DNA from: Acidimicrobiaceae bacterium
GTDB taxonomy: Bacteria > Actinomycetota > Acidimicrobiia > Acidimicrobiales > RAAP-2
NCBI GenBank assembly: GCA_003168075.1
Contig: PMTL01000089.1
Location: forward strand, 26,115-66,900
Direction: 5' to 3'
Length of the DNA: 40,786 bases
Shown piece after piece: positions 16,179 through 24,681 of the stretch. Position numbers and translations under genes: made by a program. Under the pieces are notes generated by a model, which saw only the letters and a list, made by a program, of their open reading frames with translations, was not told the DNA's origin and made no database searches. Position 1 is the stretch's first letter, and each line of letters starts with the position of its first letter.

Positions 16179-16913
16179 GTGACGTGGACGCCGACGAGGG
16201 ACGAATTGAACACCAAGATGTCTGACCCTACGGAATTGCTCATCAAGGAGGCCCGCCAGAACGCTCTGCGTCGACGCCTTCGTGTTGCGTCGATCACTAT
16301 CGTCGCACTCCTCGTCATCACCCTGGCCACTGCGTACGGCTTCGACGCCACGCGAGGCTCGATAGCCACCCGTGTTGCACAAGACGCCTCTTCCTCACGT
16401 CGCACCATCGCGCCTTGCACCACGGCAAAACTGCGTCTGACCGACTACGGGACGGATGTGCACGCTGGCTCGTGGGACATGCTGTGGCAACTCACGAACG
16501 TGGGAGCCCACGCGTGTTCAATGGTCGGTTATCCCAAGGTCGCCTTAATGACCAGCCAGGGTCTTTCGCGCTCACTGGTGACCTATCACTTCAAGGATCA
16601 AGTGGACCCGAAGTTTGGCGACTTGAAGGGCGGTCATCTCCCGACCACGGTGTTGTCAGCCCAAAGTGCAGGGGCGTCCTTCTGGATTGCCGGCGCCGAC
16701 ACCCCGTCGCGCAGCGACCCCGTCGTCCTGATGGCCACCGAAGTCCTCGTGACACCTCCCGGAGCGAAAAAGGCGCTGGTATATCGCACGTCGGATGACG
16801 CGACCTTCGCGTGGTCACAAAATGCGATCGACCTGTTTCCCATAGTTTCTGGCACGTCGGGAGACCTCCCGGCAGAGCCACTGAACTCCTACGGACTCGA
16901 ACGTGCCAACTAG
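16179..16913 (+). CDS. Membrane-anchored DUF4232-domain protein
   Basis: A 244-residue protein with a short cytoplasmic N-terminus rich in Arg, one membrane helix (VASITIVALLVITLATAYGF, about residues 40-60) and an extracytoplasmic domain. CTTAKLRLTDYG followed by LWQLTNVGAHACSMVGYPKVALM matches the DUF4232 pattern of two cysteines around a beta-sandwich, common in actinobacterial lipoproteins and secreted proteins; the two cysteines may form a disulfide. GTG 16179 is chosen because AAAGGGA lies 5 nt upstream; an ATG at 16149 inside the palindrome and one at 16218 have no ribosome binding site. Function unknown. It shares its upstream region with the molybdoenzyme operon. Confidence 0.75.
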   Translation: MTWTPTRDELNTKMSDPTELLIKEARQNALRRRLRVASITIVALLVITLATAYGFDATRGSIATRVAQDASSSRRTIAPCTTAKLRLTDYGTDVHAGSWDMLWQLTNVGAHACSMVGYPKVALMTSQGLSRSLVTYHFKDQVDPKFGDLKGGHLPTTVLSAQSAGASFWIAGADTPSRSDPVVLMATEVLVTPPGAKKALVYRTSDDATFAWSQNAIDLFPIVSGTSGDLPAEPLNSYGLERAN

Positions 16914-16920
16914 CCTCGTT

Positions 16921-16936
16921 CCAGGCATTTGCCTGG
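16921..16936. terminator. Short inverted repeat after the DUF4232 gene
   Basis: CCAGGCA and TGCCTGG arms separated by two bases directly follow the DUF4232 stop codon (16913). A hairpin of five to six pairs could form. No T tract follows, so terminator activity is uncertain. Confidence 0.4.
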
Positions 16937-17013
16937 CTGGCGGCACCCAAGATTTGGTGCGTACTCGGGGAATTTGCCCCATTGAATGACCCGCCCGTAG
17001 GCTCGCCAACGCC

Positions 17014-17523
17014 ATGGAGATACGCCTCATACACGCCGACGAGAGCGGTGATCTCGGACGCATCACCGTTGAGGCGTACCGCAATCTACGCGGCACTCAG
17101 CCGATCGGGCCCTACGAGAAAGAACTTCGCAATGTCGAGGCGCGCCGCATCGACAGTGAGGTCTACGTCGCCCTCGACGAGGACGGCCAACTAATGGGAG
17201 GGGTGACCTACGTGCGCGACCCCAGTCACGAAATGGCCGAATTTGAGGACCCCGACGCCTGCGGCATTCGCATGCTCGCAGTCGATCCGCGCTTCCAGGG
17301 TCGAGGAGCTGGACGCTCTCTGGTGGAAGCGTGCATTGCGCGAGCACGCGAGCACGGTCGTGAACGCATCATCCTGCACTCGACGCCCTCGATGACCCTC
17401 GCCCAGGCGATGTACGCGAGATTAGGTTTCGATCGCGCGCCCGAACTCGACGAATGGATCGACGAGGCTCGCGACGACGATGGCCAGCCGCTGCACTTGA
17501 AGGCGTTCACCTACAGTCTCTGA
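17014..17523 (+). CDS. GNAT-family N-acetyltransferase
   Basis: A 169-residue GCN5-related acetyltransferase that moves an acetyl group from acetyl-CoA to an amine. The acetyl-CoA-binding motif A is present as MLAVDPRFQGRGAGRSLVEACIARA (about residues 87-111) with the Q/R-x-x-G-x-G/A core, followed by the ILHSTPSMTLAQAMYARLGF motif B region. Length is that of a single-domain GNAT. A TAGGCT hexamer lies 10 nt before the ATG and there is no good Shine-Dalgarno, so a very short or absent 5' leader is possible. Flanked by unrelated genes; substrate unknown. Confidence 0.85.
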   Translation: MEIRLIHADESGDLGRITVEAYRNLRGTQPIGPYEKELRNVEARRIDSEVYVALDEDGQLMGGVTYVRDPSHEMAEFEDPDACGIRMLAVDPRFQGRGAGRSLVEACIARAREHGRERIILHSTPSMTLAQAMYARLGFDRAPELDEWIDEARDDDGQPLHLKAFTYSL

Positions 17524-17608
17524 CGTACACACATCGCCCGACTCGGGTGACCATGAGCAACAGGTCTCAGGTTGAGCCAGAGTGGTCGACGTGGTCTCGG
17601 CGACGACG

Positions 17609-18631
17609 TCACACGTCTTGGTTCGCGGCGTCGAGCAGATCGCGAAGGATACGACGAAGTTCGACCGTCGTCTTGTCGGCCTTGACGTGCACTTCGCACG
17701 TGATGTCGAGCGGCAACGCGAGGTCGTGGTAGCGCGATTGCAGTGCCAAGTCCTCGTTCACTACCGCGACCTCGAAGTCGACGGCGTCACGTAAGCGCTC
17801 CTCGGACCCTTCGAGGTCGTCGCGCCAAATGCTCGAGTAAATGGTGACCGTCTCATTATCTAGGGGAACGAGGAAGAAACCAATCACGTTGGTGCCACCC
17901 GAGTCGAGGAAATTGAGGGCCAACTCCAAGTGATACGGCGCGACGTAGCGATACGTCAATCGACGCCGCTGCACGAGTGGCCGGATACCTTCCGCCACGC
18001 CCGGGTCCTCGCGGTTGGCGAAGTCGTGTTCGTAGACGGCGGTAAACGCGTACCCCTCACGCTCGAGGCTGTAGTTCCCCACTTCGGTTGCTTCACCCGC
18101 GCCGAAGGTGCCGGTATGGATGAAGGCGAAGTGCGCCATGTCGAGAAAATTGTCCGCGAGCAGCCCCGCGTTCGCCCTCGTCGTGATGGGCTCGAGGTCA
18201 CCGCGCACGAACGCGGAATCGTCATCGGCACCCAGCGACGGTAGTGGAGTGAGCGGTGACTCGGGAGCAACAAAGACCATCCCGTGCGACTCGGCCACGG
18301 CGAAGGGGCCACGAAGCTCCGCTCGTGGCGGCAAGGTGGCGTCGGGACCCAGGGAAGGGATTTCGACGCATTTCCCATCCTGGTCAAAGACCCACCCGTG
18401 ATAGGCGCATCGCAACGACTCGCCTTCGCACTTTCCGAGCGAGAGCGGAGCAAAACGGTGCGGGCAGCGATCGTAGAAGACGCGCAGTTCGCCATCGGGT
18501 GAGCGGTAAACGACGAAGCGCTCTTGCATGAGCGTGAAAGACCGTGGTTGGCGGGTGGCTTCACTCGAACGACACAGCGGGTGCCAGGCCCGGCGAAGGG
18601 CCGCGTCGACGTTGCGAAGGTGCAGAGACAT
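17609..18631 (-). CDS. Rieske-type aromatic ring-hydroxylating / O-demethylase oxygenase
   Basis: A 340-residue Rieske non-haem iron oxygenase alpha subunit. The N-terminal Rieske [2Fe-2S] domain has Cys56-x-His58 (DRCPHR) and Cys75-x2-His78 (CAYHGW). The catalytic domain has NFLDMAHFAFIH, with bridging Asp164 and iron ligands His167 and His172. The length and domain order resemble vanillate O-demethylase and related single-component-oxygenase subunits. No reductase or ferredoxin gene is adjacent, so electrons must come from elsewhere. A TACGAT hexamer ends 6 nt before ATG 18631 with no Shine-Dalgarno, indicating a leaderless transcript. Substrate unknown; an aromatic or steroid-like compound is plausible. 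Confidence 0.88.
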   Translation of the reverse strand: MSLHLRNVDAALRRAWHPLCRSSEATRQPRSFTLMQERFVVYRSPDGELRVFYDRCPHRFAPLSLGKCEGESLRCAYHGWVFDQDGKCVEIPSLGPDATLPPRAELRGPFAVAESHGMVFVAPESPLTPLPSLGADDDSAFVRGDLEPITTRANAGLLADNFLDMAHFAFIHTGTFGAGEATEVGNYSLEREGYAFTAVYEHDFANREDPGVAEGIRPLVQRRRLTYRYVAPYHLELALNFLDSGGTNVIGFFLVPLDNETVTIYSSIWRDDLEGSEERLRDAVDFEVAVVNEDLALQSRYHDLALPLDITCEVHVKADKTTVELRRILRDLLDAANQDV

Positions 18632-18643
18632 CAGAGCATCGTA
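18632..18643 (-). promoter_or_regulatory. Leaderless-type -10 element of the Rieske oxygenase gene
   Basis: On the minus strand TACGAT is followed by exactly six bases and the ATG. This TANNNT-N6-ATG arrangement is the known signature of leaderless actinobacterial transcripts. The -35 region is not clear. Confidence 0.55.
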
Positions 18644-18701
18644 CCGGCCTCGCGGGTCGAGCGGTTGAACCCGCCGTCACTCGTGATGATGGTGCCAGCG
18701 A

Positions 18702-19316
18702 TCAGTCGTTCTCGACCGTGAACTCCCACGTCACCACGGGGTGACCCGCGGGTGCCCAGCGAATGCTTCCCGATCCAATGGCCATGAATTCTCTGACCCG
18801 TACTGACACCGCGACGTCCGACGCGACCGTGACACTGCGCTGGCCCCCCACGAAGGTCGCGGGAAAGTACCTCGTCCCGTTTCCGTCAATGATTGCGAAG
18901 TCCTGCGCGCGCAGTGGCACGTCACCCGATGTGCTGCGCAGTGCAATGGTGAGGGTGCACGTCGTATAGGGAGGAGGCGGAGCGACGAAGGGTGGAACCT
19001 GCGGGCCGGTCATCGTTGCCCACGTCGTGCCCGTGAGCAGCGCGACTTTGACGACATCACCCTCGATGCCTAGTTGCGGATGCGCGGGACTGGCGACGAG
19101 GACCTTGTTGGTGGTTGGCGACGTCTGGGGCAACCAGCTGGGCAAACCTCCGTAGGGGTAGTGAACAATCGCCGGCGCCGGTGCCGTTGATGCCACGGCG
19201 CGGTCGACGACCACGCCAACCAGTACCGTCGCGCAGAGAAGCAACGCGAGAAGCCAACGGAGGCCGGGCGTAGCCCGACCCCCATTGGCGCGCGCAACCC
19301 TCAGTTCACTGGTCAC
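18702..19316 (-). CDS. Small exported/membrane-anchored protein, unknown function
   Basis: A 204-residue protein not recognised with certainty. It has an N-terminal hydrophobic segment (WLLALLLCATVLVGVVVDRAVA, about residues 21-42) after Arg residues, so a signal peptide or anchor, a Pro-rich linker (VPPFVAPPPPYTTC), and a C-terminal beta-rich part (TIALRSTSGDVPLRAQDFAIID... WEFTVEND) that resembles immunoglobulin-like DUF4352 domains in pattern. GTG start, 26 bp downstream of the phosphoesterase gene on the same strand, so co-transcribed with it. A chaperone, binding or immunity role for the secreted phosphoesterase is only a guess. Confidence 0.7.
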   Translation of the reverse strand: MTSELRVARANGGRATPGLRWLLALLLCATVLVGVVVDRAVASTAPAPAIVHYPYGGLPSWLPQTSPTTNKVLVASPAHPQLGIEGDVVKVALLTGTTWATMTGPQVPPFVAPPPPYTTCTLTIALRSTSGDVPLRAQDFAIIDGNGTRYFPATFVGGQRSVTVASDVAVSVRVREFMAIGSGSIRWAPAGHPVVTWEFTVEND

Positions 19317-19342
19317 TGGTCTGACTCGTCGTCCTCACCCCT

Positions 19343-21205
19343 CTACCGACGGCAGTCGTCGTCACAGTAGTTATTGAAGACGTCGCTGCCAAAGGACTTG
19401 AGTCCGGGCTGCGCCGCGAAGCCAATGTGGCCCTTTCCGTCAAGACCCGGTGACGCCGAAGCCACGTGAAAGATATCCTCCATGGAACGCAGCCAGCTGT
19501 AGTGGTTGTAGAAGGTGGCGTCGGTCGAACCGGGCTTGATGAACTTACTGATGAGCACCGAACCCACGTCACCACCACCGTTGGTGGCACTGGTGGCGTT
19601 GTAGAGCGGATCGGTCGTCAATGTCTCACCGGCGAGGGTGATGCTGGTAACCGGTCCGGTCGGCGACGTCGCCACGCCGTTGACATAGAGCTGGAACGTA
19701 CTGTGCACCGCACAGGAGTTCGAGCAACCGGCTCCGTTGGGCGACGTTGCGACGTCGGGAGTGTTGTACACGGGGCCGACCGTCGCGCCGGCCGGGATGT
19801 TGGTGCCAGTGACACCGCGTCCCTCGTCGATGATGGAGATCGCCGGGTCGCTGATGTATGAAGAGCCCGCCGCTCCGCTGACCGCGTCGGTACGGAGTCC
19901 CGGCGTCGTTCCCGCACCGCCCATGACGAGGCCGGGAATGGCCGGGTTGCGGTCGACGTAGGCGTTGTCGCCCGGTCCGGGCAGCAACTGGTCACCTGAT
20001 GCGTCCGTGGCGAGCGGCGTGTTGGGACCCGTGGGCTCGTAGTGCACGTTCTTGCCGAAAAGATTCTCACCGGCCGTGTCCGAGGCGACCGAAGTGGCTG
20101 CGGTTGCCGGGTCGGAGGTCGAGTTGGCGAAGCTGTTGGCGGTGAACGTGAAGGCCGGGAAACCTTCGTCGAAGGAAACGTCGATCAGGCCATTGTCCTT
20201 AAAGGCCGGTGACGCCTCGATCTCGGGGATGACGTGCTGGAGGAACAGGTCCGACGCGTAGAGCCCGCCGGTGTAGTTGATCGGCGCATTCGGCGTGTTG
20301 GGGTCGGAGAATCCGCCCGACAGGTTGTTCCCGTGGCACACGGCGTCGTGAGCATCGGAGCAGTTGTTCGGCGAGATCCAACTGAACTCGGGTGTCGTCG
20401 CTTCGTTCTGTAAGTCGGCGTACAGGCCGTTGGTCGAGTTGAAGAGGTTCGCGACGTGGGTCGACGTGCACATCGTCGATGAGTTGTCGATGATGGAATG
20501 GAACCACGGCAGGGGGAAGTGCTTGGGAACGTACTGATCCGTTGCGTTGGCACTACCGGGGTTGGTCACCGGATTCGTCGTCGGGTTCAGACTCGGCGCG
20601 CCGCACGCGCTAAGCGCGTGGGTCTGTCCGGTGCCGTCACTGTTGCCGAGGTCCTGGGCGTAGGCCTTCCACGTGACACCCGCGGACGTCAACTGGTTGA
20701 ACAGTGTCGGTACATTCGATGGGTAGACGCAGCCCTCACCCGAAGCGTAGGGCGTGCCCGCCGCCACGAATTGTCCGTAGTTGGCGCTCGAGGGGTTGGT
20801 GTCCACTGCGCCGCCCATGTCCTTATAGACGGGGCAGTCATTTTGAGTATCGACCTCGGGAGCCTGACCCGACGCCAGGGCGACGTAGTTGTCCAGGCTG
20901 AAGTGGCCGGTGCCGTAGTAGTTGGTGAGCAGCGTGCCCTGAGAGGGCAGCGTCTGCCACAAGTAAGTGTTGTTGTTCAGCCCTGTGAACGTCGCGTCGT
21001 AGGACTTGTTCTCCAGGATGATGAACCAGACGTGCTTGATCGGCGGTAACGATGAATGGACCTCGTTCCTCGAGGAGGAAGCGACAGCCGAAGGAATCCC
21101 AGTCATCAACAACAAGACTGTGGCCAGAGCCAAACTGACGGTAATTAGAGAACGGCGACGCTTCACCGTTGGAACGGACTGTGCGGATCGGGTGGTTGTG
21201 GTCAT
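19343..21205 (-). CDS. Secreted phosphoesterase (AcpA / phospholipase C superfamily)
   Basis: A 620-residue secreted enzyme of the phosphoesterase family that includes acid phosphatase AcpA and bacterial phospholipases C. A signal peptide (RRRSLITVSLALATVLLLMTGIPSAVA) is followed by KHVWFIILENKSYDATF, which carries the metal-site Glu-Asn typical of the family, then YGTGHFSLDNYVALASGQ, SWISPNNCSDAHD, and a C-terminal DVSFDEGF. The low-complexity region rich in Gly, Ala, Thr and Pro (about 350-520) is an insertion not needed for catalysis. ATG 21205 is chosen; a TTG six bases upstream is possible. No Shine-Dalgarno precedes it, but TACTAA lies 9 nt upstream, suggesting a very short leader. Likely releases phosphate from organic esters outside the cell. 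Confidence 0.85.
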   Translation of the reverse strand: MTTTTRSAQSVPTVKRRRSLITVSLALATVLLLMTGIPSAVASSSRNEVHSSLPPIKHVWFIILENKSYDATFTGLNNNTYLWQTLPSQGTLLTNYYGTGHFSLDNYVALASGQAPEVDTQNDCPVYKDMGGAVDTNPSSANYGQFVAAGTPYASGEGCVYPSNVPTLFNQLTSAGVTWKAYAQDLGNSDGTGQTHALSACGAPSLNPTTNPVTNPGSANATDQYVPKHFPLPWFHSIIDNSSTMCTSTHVANLFNSTNGLYADLQNEATTPEFSWISPNNCSDAHDAVCHGNNLSGGFSDPNTPNAPINYTGGLYASDLFLQHVIPEIEASPAFKDNGLIDVSFDEGFPAFTFTANSFANSTSDPATAATSVASDTAGENLFGKNVHYEPTGPNTPLATDASGDQLLPGPGDNAYVDRNPAIPGLVMGGAGTTPGLRTDAVSGAAGSSYISDPAISIIDEGRGVTGTNIPAGATVGPVYNTPDVATSPNGAGCSNSCAVHSTFQLYVNGVATSPTGPVTSITLAGETLTTDPLYNATSATNGGGDVGSVLISKFIKPGSTDATFYNHYSWLRSMEDIFHVASASPGLDGKGHIGFAAQPGLKSFGSDVFNNYCDDDCRR

Positions 21206-21495
21206 GTTCAATTTTTAGTAAGGCAAAGTTAAGAACCGCCTACTGGAACGTGATGGTCGTGCAACTCTCTTGCACCAATTGTGGGGAGTCCGAGACCCGA
21301 ACCTTTCTGCCCGCCCATTCAGTGACGACGAGGCGAGACTCACAGACTTTTCACAAGTTGTACGCCGTTGTGGGCACTCTCTCGGCGCGGCGCACCAACG
21401 TGACCAATCAGTTTTAGGTTGTTCTTAGTCGGGCGCTAACCCACCTTCACCATCGCCGCCCATAATGAAATCAGTTACGCTGTGTAGGAGGTTCC
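21206..21495. other. Divergent intergenic region
   Basis: Lies between the leftward phosphoesterase and rightward protease genes. It holds a small perfect inverted repeat, GTGCAA-N5-TTGCAC at 21259-21275, a possible regulator site. GTAGGAGG at about 21485-21492 is the protease ribosome binding site. No gene seen. Confidence 0.5.
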
Positions 21496-22812
21496 ATGGA
21501 CTGGACCACGCAATACGAAGATCACAATGGCGACGAGGAGCAAAACCCCGAGTCGCCGCAAATCCCGCGCGCTACGTCCTCGCGTGGCGGCGCGCGTCGA
21601 ACGGCGGTACTGCTCGTCGGCGGTCTTGTTCTCGTCGCGGCAATCGGTGGCTCGGGCTTCATCATTGGACACTACGCGGGCAACACATCGACACCCTCGG
21701 CCATCGGCCGGACCTTCCCGCGCAACGGCAACTCCTCGGGGGGATTCGGTAACTTCTTCCCCGGTGGAAACTCCGGTTCAACGGTGACACCGACGACGCC
21801 AACGACGCTGCCGGCCAACGCGCCGTCAACTTCCGCGGCCGCAAAGATCGCCGCTAAGGTCGACGGCGGCGTCGTCGATATCACAACGCAGTCGTCGTAC
21901 TCGTCCTCGAGTGCCGCGGGAACGGGCATGATTCTCTCGTCGAATGGACTCATCCTTACCAACAACCACGTGATCGACGGAGCCACGTCGATCAGTGTGC
22001 GCATCGTCTCCACCGACACGACCTACACGGCGTCGGTACTGGGCTACAGCATTACGAGTGACGTCGCGCTGCTGCAACTCAAGGGCGCCTCGGGTCTGAC
22101 TCCGGTGACCACCGCCAACTCGAACGCGGTGAAGTCCGCTGAGGCCGTAGTGGGTGTGGGTAACGCCGGCGGCGTCGGCGGTACTCCGAGCTACGCACCG
22201 GGCGCTGTCGTCGCCACCAACCAGTCCCTCACGGCGTCGGACCCCGACAACCTCACCGGTGCCGAAAAACTGACCGGCATGATCCAAATCGCGGCCAGTA
22301 TCCAGCCCGGCGATTCGGGTGGTCCGTTGGTCAACACCGATGGACAGGTCATCGGCATGGACACCGCCGGTTCCGCCAGCGGCTCGGGCTATGGCTTTAG
22401 CGACAACACCTCTACTAACACTCAGGGCTACGCAATCCCGATTAATACGGCTCTGGCCATCGCTCGCACCATCGAGAGTGGTACGTCCACGTCGAGCGTG
22501 CACGTCGGGGCTACGCCGATCCTCGGCATCGAGATCAGCCCCACGCTCTCGGGATACGGCGGATTCGGCTCCACGCCCGTCACGGGAGTGCAAATCTCCG
22601 GCCTCGCCACCGGCACCTCCGCGGCCTCGTCGGCGCTCACCGCCGGTGACGTCATCACGGCGTTAAACGGCCAATCGGTCACCACCACCACGCAACTCTC
22701 GACAATCGTGCAAAAGCTCGCGCCGGGCGCCGTCGTCAAGGTGAGTTACACCACTTCCTCCGGTACCTCCGGAACGACTAACATCACCCTCGTCGCGGGA
22801 CCGGCTCTGTAG
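21496..22812 (+). CDS. HtrA/DegP-like serine protease with PDZ domain
   Basis: A 438-residue membrane-anchored trypsin-like protease. A hydrophilic N-terminus is followed by one membrane helix (AVLLVGGLVLVAAIGGSGFIIGHYA, about 37-61), a Gly/Thr/Pro linker, the protease domain with catalytic His158 (TNNHVI), Asp189 (TSDVALL) and Ser274 (PGDSGGPL), and a C-terminal PDZ domain (about 345-430, GVQISGLATGTSAASSALTAGDVITALNGQ). This order matches actinobacterial HtrA/PepD proteins, which degrade or process misfolded envelope proteins. The ribosome binding site GTAGGAGG is excellent. It precedes an ECF sigma/anti-sigma pair by 320 bp; in other actinobacteria HtrA genes are often controlled by envelope-stress sigma factors, but the hairpin at 22861 suggests separate transcription. 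Confidence 0.9.
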   Translation: MDWTTQYEDHNGDEEQNPESPQIPRATSSRGGARRTAVLLVGGLVLVAAIGGSGFIIGHYAGNTSTPSAIGRTFPRNGNSSGGFGNFFPGGNSGSTVTPTTPTTLPANAPSTSAAAKIAAKVDGGVVDITTQSSYSSSSAAGTGMILSSNGLILTNNHVIDGATSISVRIVSTDTTYTASVLGYSITSDVALLQLKGASGLTPVTTANSNAVKSAEAVVGVGNAGGVGGTPSYAPGAVVATNQSLTASDPDNLTGAEKLTGMIQIAASIQPGDSGGPLVNTDGQVIGMDTAGSASGSGYGFSDNTSTNTQGYAIPINTALAIARTIESGTSTSSVHVGATPILGIEISPTLSGYGGFGSTPVTGVQISGLATGTSAASSALTAGDVITALNGQSVTTTTQLSTIVQKLAPGAVVKVSYTTSSGTSGTTNITLVAGPAL

Positions 22813-23133
22813 TCGCGAACCGCCCGACGATCCGCACGCGGGCGCAATCGGATTACCACACCAATGGCGGGGGCTTGCGCCTCCGCCATTGGCCACTCAC
22901 TACGACGGAGGTCCAGTGACTCGTAGTGTCGCCCCCTTGAACTGGTGAATCAAGCAGGAGTGGTGATACTCGACCCGCTTCTGGGGAGCGCGGAACGTCG
23001 TGGTCTCATTGGGCCAATCCGTCGCGTGGAGAATTGCCCGTAGCCGCCAACGTGACCTCGCGTGATGGCGGCCACAACTTCGGTCATCTGCGCGAGTGGG
23101 CGGCGTCGAATAATCTCTTGAAACGGGGGTCCG
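22813..23133 (+). other. Intergenic region upstream of the ECF sigma gene
   Basis: No gene supported; a leftward frame over the start of the sigma gene is a shadow. The hairpin 22861-22892 lies near its start. An open inverted repeat GCCGCC...GGCGGC spans about 23043-23072. GGGGG about 5 nt before the GTG at 23134 is the likely ribosome binding site for the sigma factor. Confidence 0.5.
22861..22892 (+). terminator. Strong hairpin after the HtrA-like gene
   Basis: Arms CCAATGGCGG and CCGCCATTGG pair perfectly, extended by GGGC/GCCT across a TTGC loop, giving a stem of about 13-14 pairs 48 bp after the protease stop. The T tract is absent, so it may act as a non-canonical terminator or mRNA-stabilising hairpin. 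Confidence 0.6.
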
Positions 23134-23712
23134 GTGGAACAACGCGAAGACGCAAGCGATGCCCAATTGGTGACCCTCATTGGTCGCTACAACGAATCCG
23201 CCCTCGCTGAGGTGTACCGGCGCCACGGCGGTGCGGTTTTCGGACTAGCGCGCAAAATCTTGAACAACCCCAATGAAGCCGACGACGTCACCCAGGAAGT
23301 CTTCCTCCGACTCTGGAACAACCCCGACCGTTTCGACCCGGCGCGCGGTTCGCTGCGTTCGTTCCTCCTCAATGATTCGCACGGCCGTTCGGTCGATCTC
23401 GTGCGCTCGCTGAACGCGCGCCGCGCTCGTGAGGTGAAGGACGCCAATCGGTCGCCGGTCGCCACCTACGATCTGCAGCACCAAGTCTGGGACCTGGCGG
23501 TCGCCGAGGAAGTGAAGCGCGCACTCGCCACGTTGCCCCCCGAAGAACGTCGAGCGATCGAACTGGCCTATTTCCAGTGCCACTCGTACGTCAAGGTGGC
23601 CGAGATCCTCGGCCAACCCGAAGGCACCATAAAGAGTCGCATCCGCAACGGCATGCGACGGATGCGTTCGTCGCTCGTCGAAGCCGGCATCCAAGGAGCA
23701 GACCGACAATGA
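23134..23712 (+). CDS. ECF-type RNA polymerase sigma factor, SigK-like
   Basis: A 192-residue ECF sigma-70 factor. Region 2 is seen as YNESALAEVYRRHGGAVFGLARKILNNPNEADDVTQEVFLRLW (about 15-57), the -10 recognition part; region 4 as LATLPPEERRAIELAYFQCHSYVKVAEILGQPEGTIKSRIRNGMRRMRSSL near the C-terminus, the helix-turn-helix for -35 recognition. GTG start with GGGGG upstream. The stop overlaps the ATG of the anti-sigma factor (ATGA), a classical coupled sigma/anti-sigma pair. The type and partner resemble SigK/RskA of actinobacteria, which control secreted or envelope proteins. The regulon is unknown; the adjacent protease is a candidate. Confidence 0.92.
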   Translation: MEQREDASDAQLVTLIGRYNESALAEVYRRHGGAVFGLARKILNNPNEADDVTQEVFLRLWNNPDRFDPARGSLRSFLLNDSHGRSVDLVRSLNARRAREVKDANRSPVATYDLQHQVWDLAVAEEVKRALATLPPEERRAIELAYFQCHSYVKVAEILGQPEGTIKSRIRNGMRRMRSSLVEAGIQGADRQ

Positions 23713-24485
23713 CCCACGAAGAAGCCCGGGAGCTCTTGGCGGTCTACGCTCTCCACGCCGTCGATGGCCCTGAGCGCACCGAACTCGAGCTCCACGTTGA
23801 TGACTGCGTGCGGTGCTCGAACGAGCTCGACGCTCTACGTGGTGTCGCGACCGCCATGGGAAACGTCGGCGAGCCGGCGTCCGCTGAGTTGTGGCAACGC
23901 ATCTCGGAGCGCCTATACGACGACGTCGATTCCGCCGGTGTGCCACCTATTCGCGCCCTCGAACTACCGAGTGCCGTCGTGGCACCGATCACCATCCACC
24001 GCAACGCAATGTCGCGGCGCACCAAGTTCGCGGCTGGCACCTTTGCGGTCGCCGCCGCGGTGCTGGTGGGCGTCTTGAGCATCAATCTGGTGCGGGCCGA
24101 CCATCACGTGACGCAGTTGAGCACCGCACTCATTGTCGCGAGTCACCGCGCCGTCGAAGCGGCGCTCGAGACACCCGGCCACGTCAACGTCACCCTCAAC
24201 GCGAACCACCACTCAGACGTTGCCCAGTTCGTCCTCGTCCACGGACACGGCTACCTGGTGTCGTCGACCTTGGCCACGTTGTCATCGGCGAAGACCTACC
24301 AACTCTGGGGCATCATCGCCGGTAAGCCGATCTCCATTGGCCTGATGGGCACGGCGCCTTCCAACGTCACCTTCACGGTGGCCGGATCACCGCAACCCAC
24401 TGAGCTCGCCGTCACGATTGAGCCGGCCGGTGGCAGCGTGACTCCCACGACGCCGATCGTGGCGTCGGGCACGCTCACCGCCTAA
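23709..24485 (+). CDS. RskA-type membrane anti-sigma factor
   Basis: A 258-residue transmembrane anti-sigma factor. The N-terminal zinc-binding anti-sigma (ZAS) motif HxxxCxxC is present as HVDDCVRC (about residues 28-35), one membrane helix (FAAGTFAVAAAVLVGVLSINLV, about 100-121) follows, then a periplasmic RskA domain with TYQLWGIIAGKPISIGLMG. The ATG at 23709 overlaps the sigma gene stop; a longer in-frame extension lies inside the sigma gene and is rejected. It would hold the sigma factor inactive until regulated proteolysis of the anti-sigma releases it. Confidence 0.9.
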   Translation: MTHEEARELLAVYALHAVDGPERTELELHVDDCVRCSNELDALRGVATAMGNVGEPASAELWQRISERLYDDVDSAGVPPIRALELPSAVVAPITIHRNAMSRRTKFAAGTFAVAAAVLVGVLSINLVRADHHVTQLSTALIVASHRAVEAALETPGHVNVTLNANHHSDVAQFVLVHGHGYLVSSTLATLSSAKTYQLWGIIAGKPISIGLMGTAPSNVTFTVAGSPQPTELAVTIEPAGGSVTPTTPIVASGTLTA

Positions 24486-24681
24486 CGACACGGGCCGTCA
24501 TGTCGCATCTCGCGTCGTGACTGCTAGCGCAACGTCCACGAGACGCCACGATCGGCGTCGCGGTGGAGTCACAATTCTTCTTCGGCGCTGGCGCGTTCAT
24601 GGATGAGAGGAATTCGTCATCCGCTCGGCCAAGGGCACCGAATACTTATCGTCACACCTGAACGACGAAAGTGAGATCATC

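Noticed and set aside
19650-20130. Low-complexity Gly/Ala/Thr/Pro stretch in the phosphoesterase as a tandem repeat
   Set aside because: It is compositionally biased but shows no regular repeat unit that I can define.
23245-23946. 233-codon minus-strand frame across the sigma/anti-sigma overlap
   Set aside because: It lies opposite two well-supported genes and gives an Arg-rich translation without family features.
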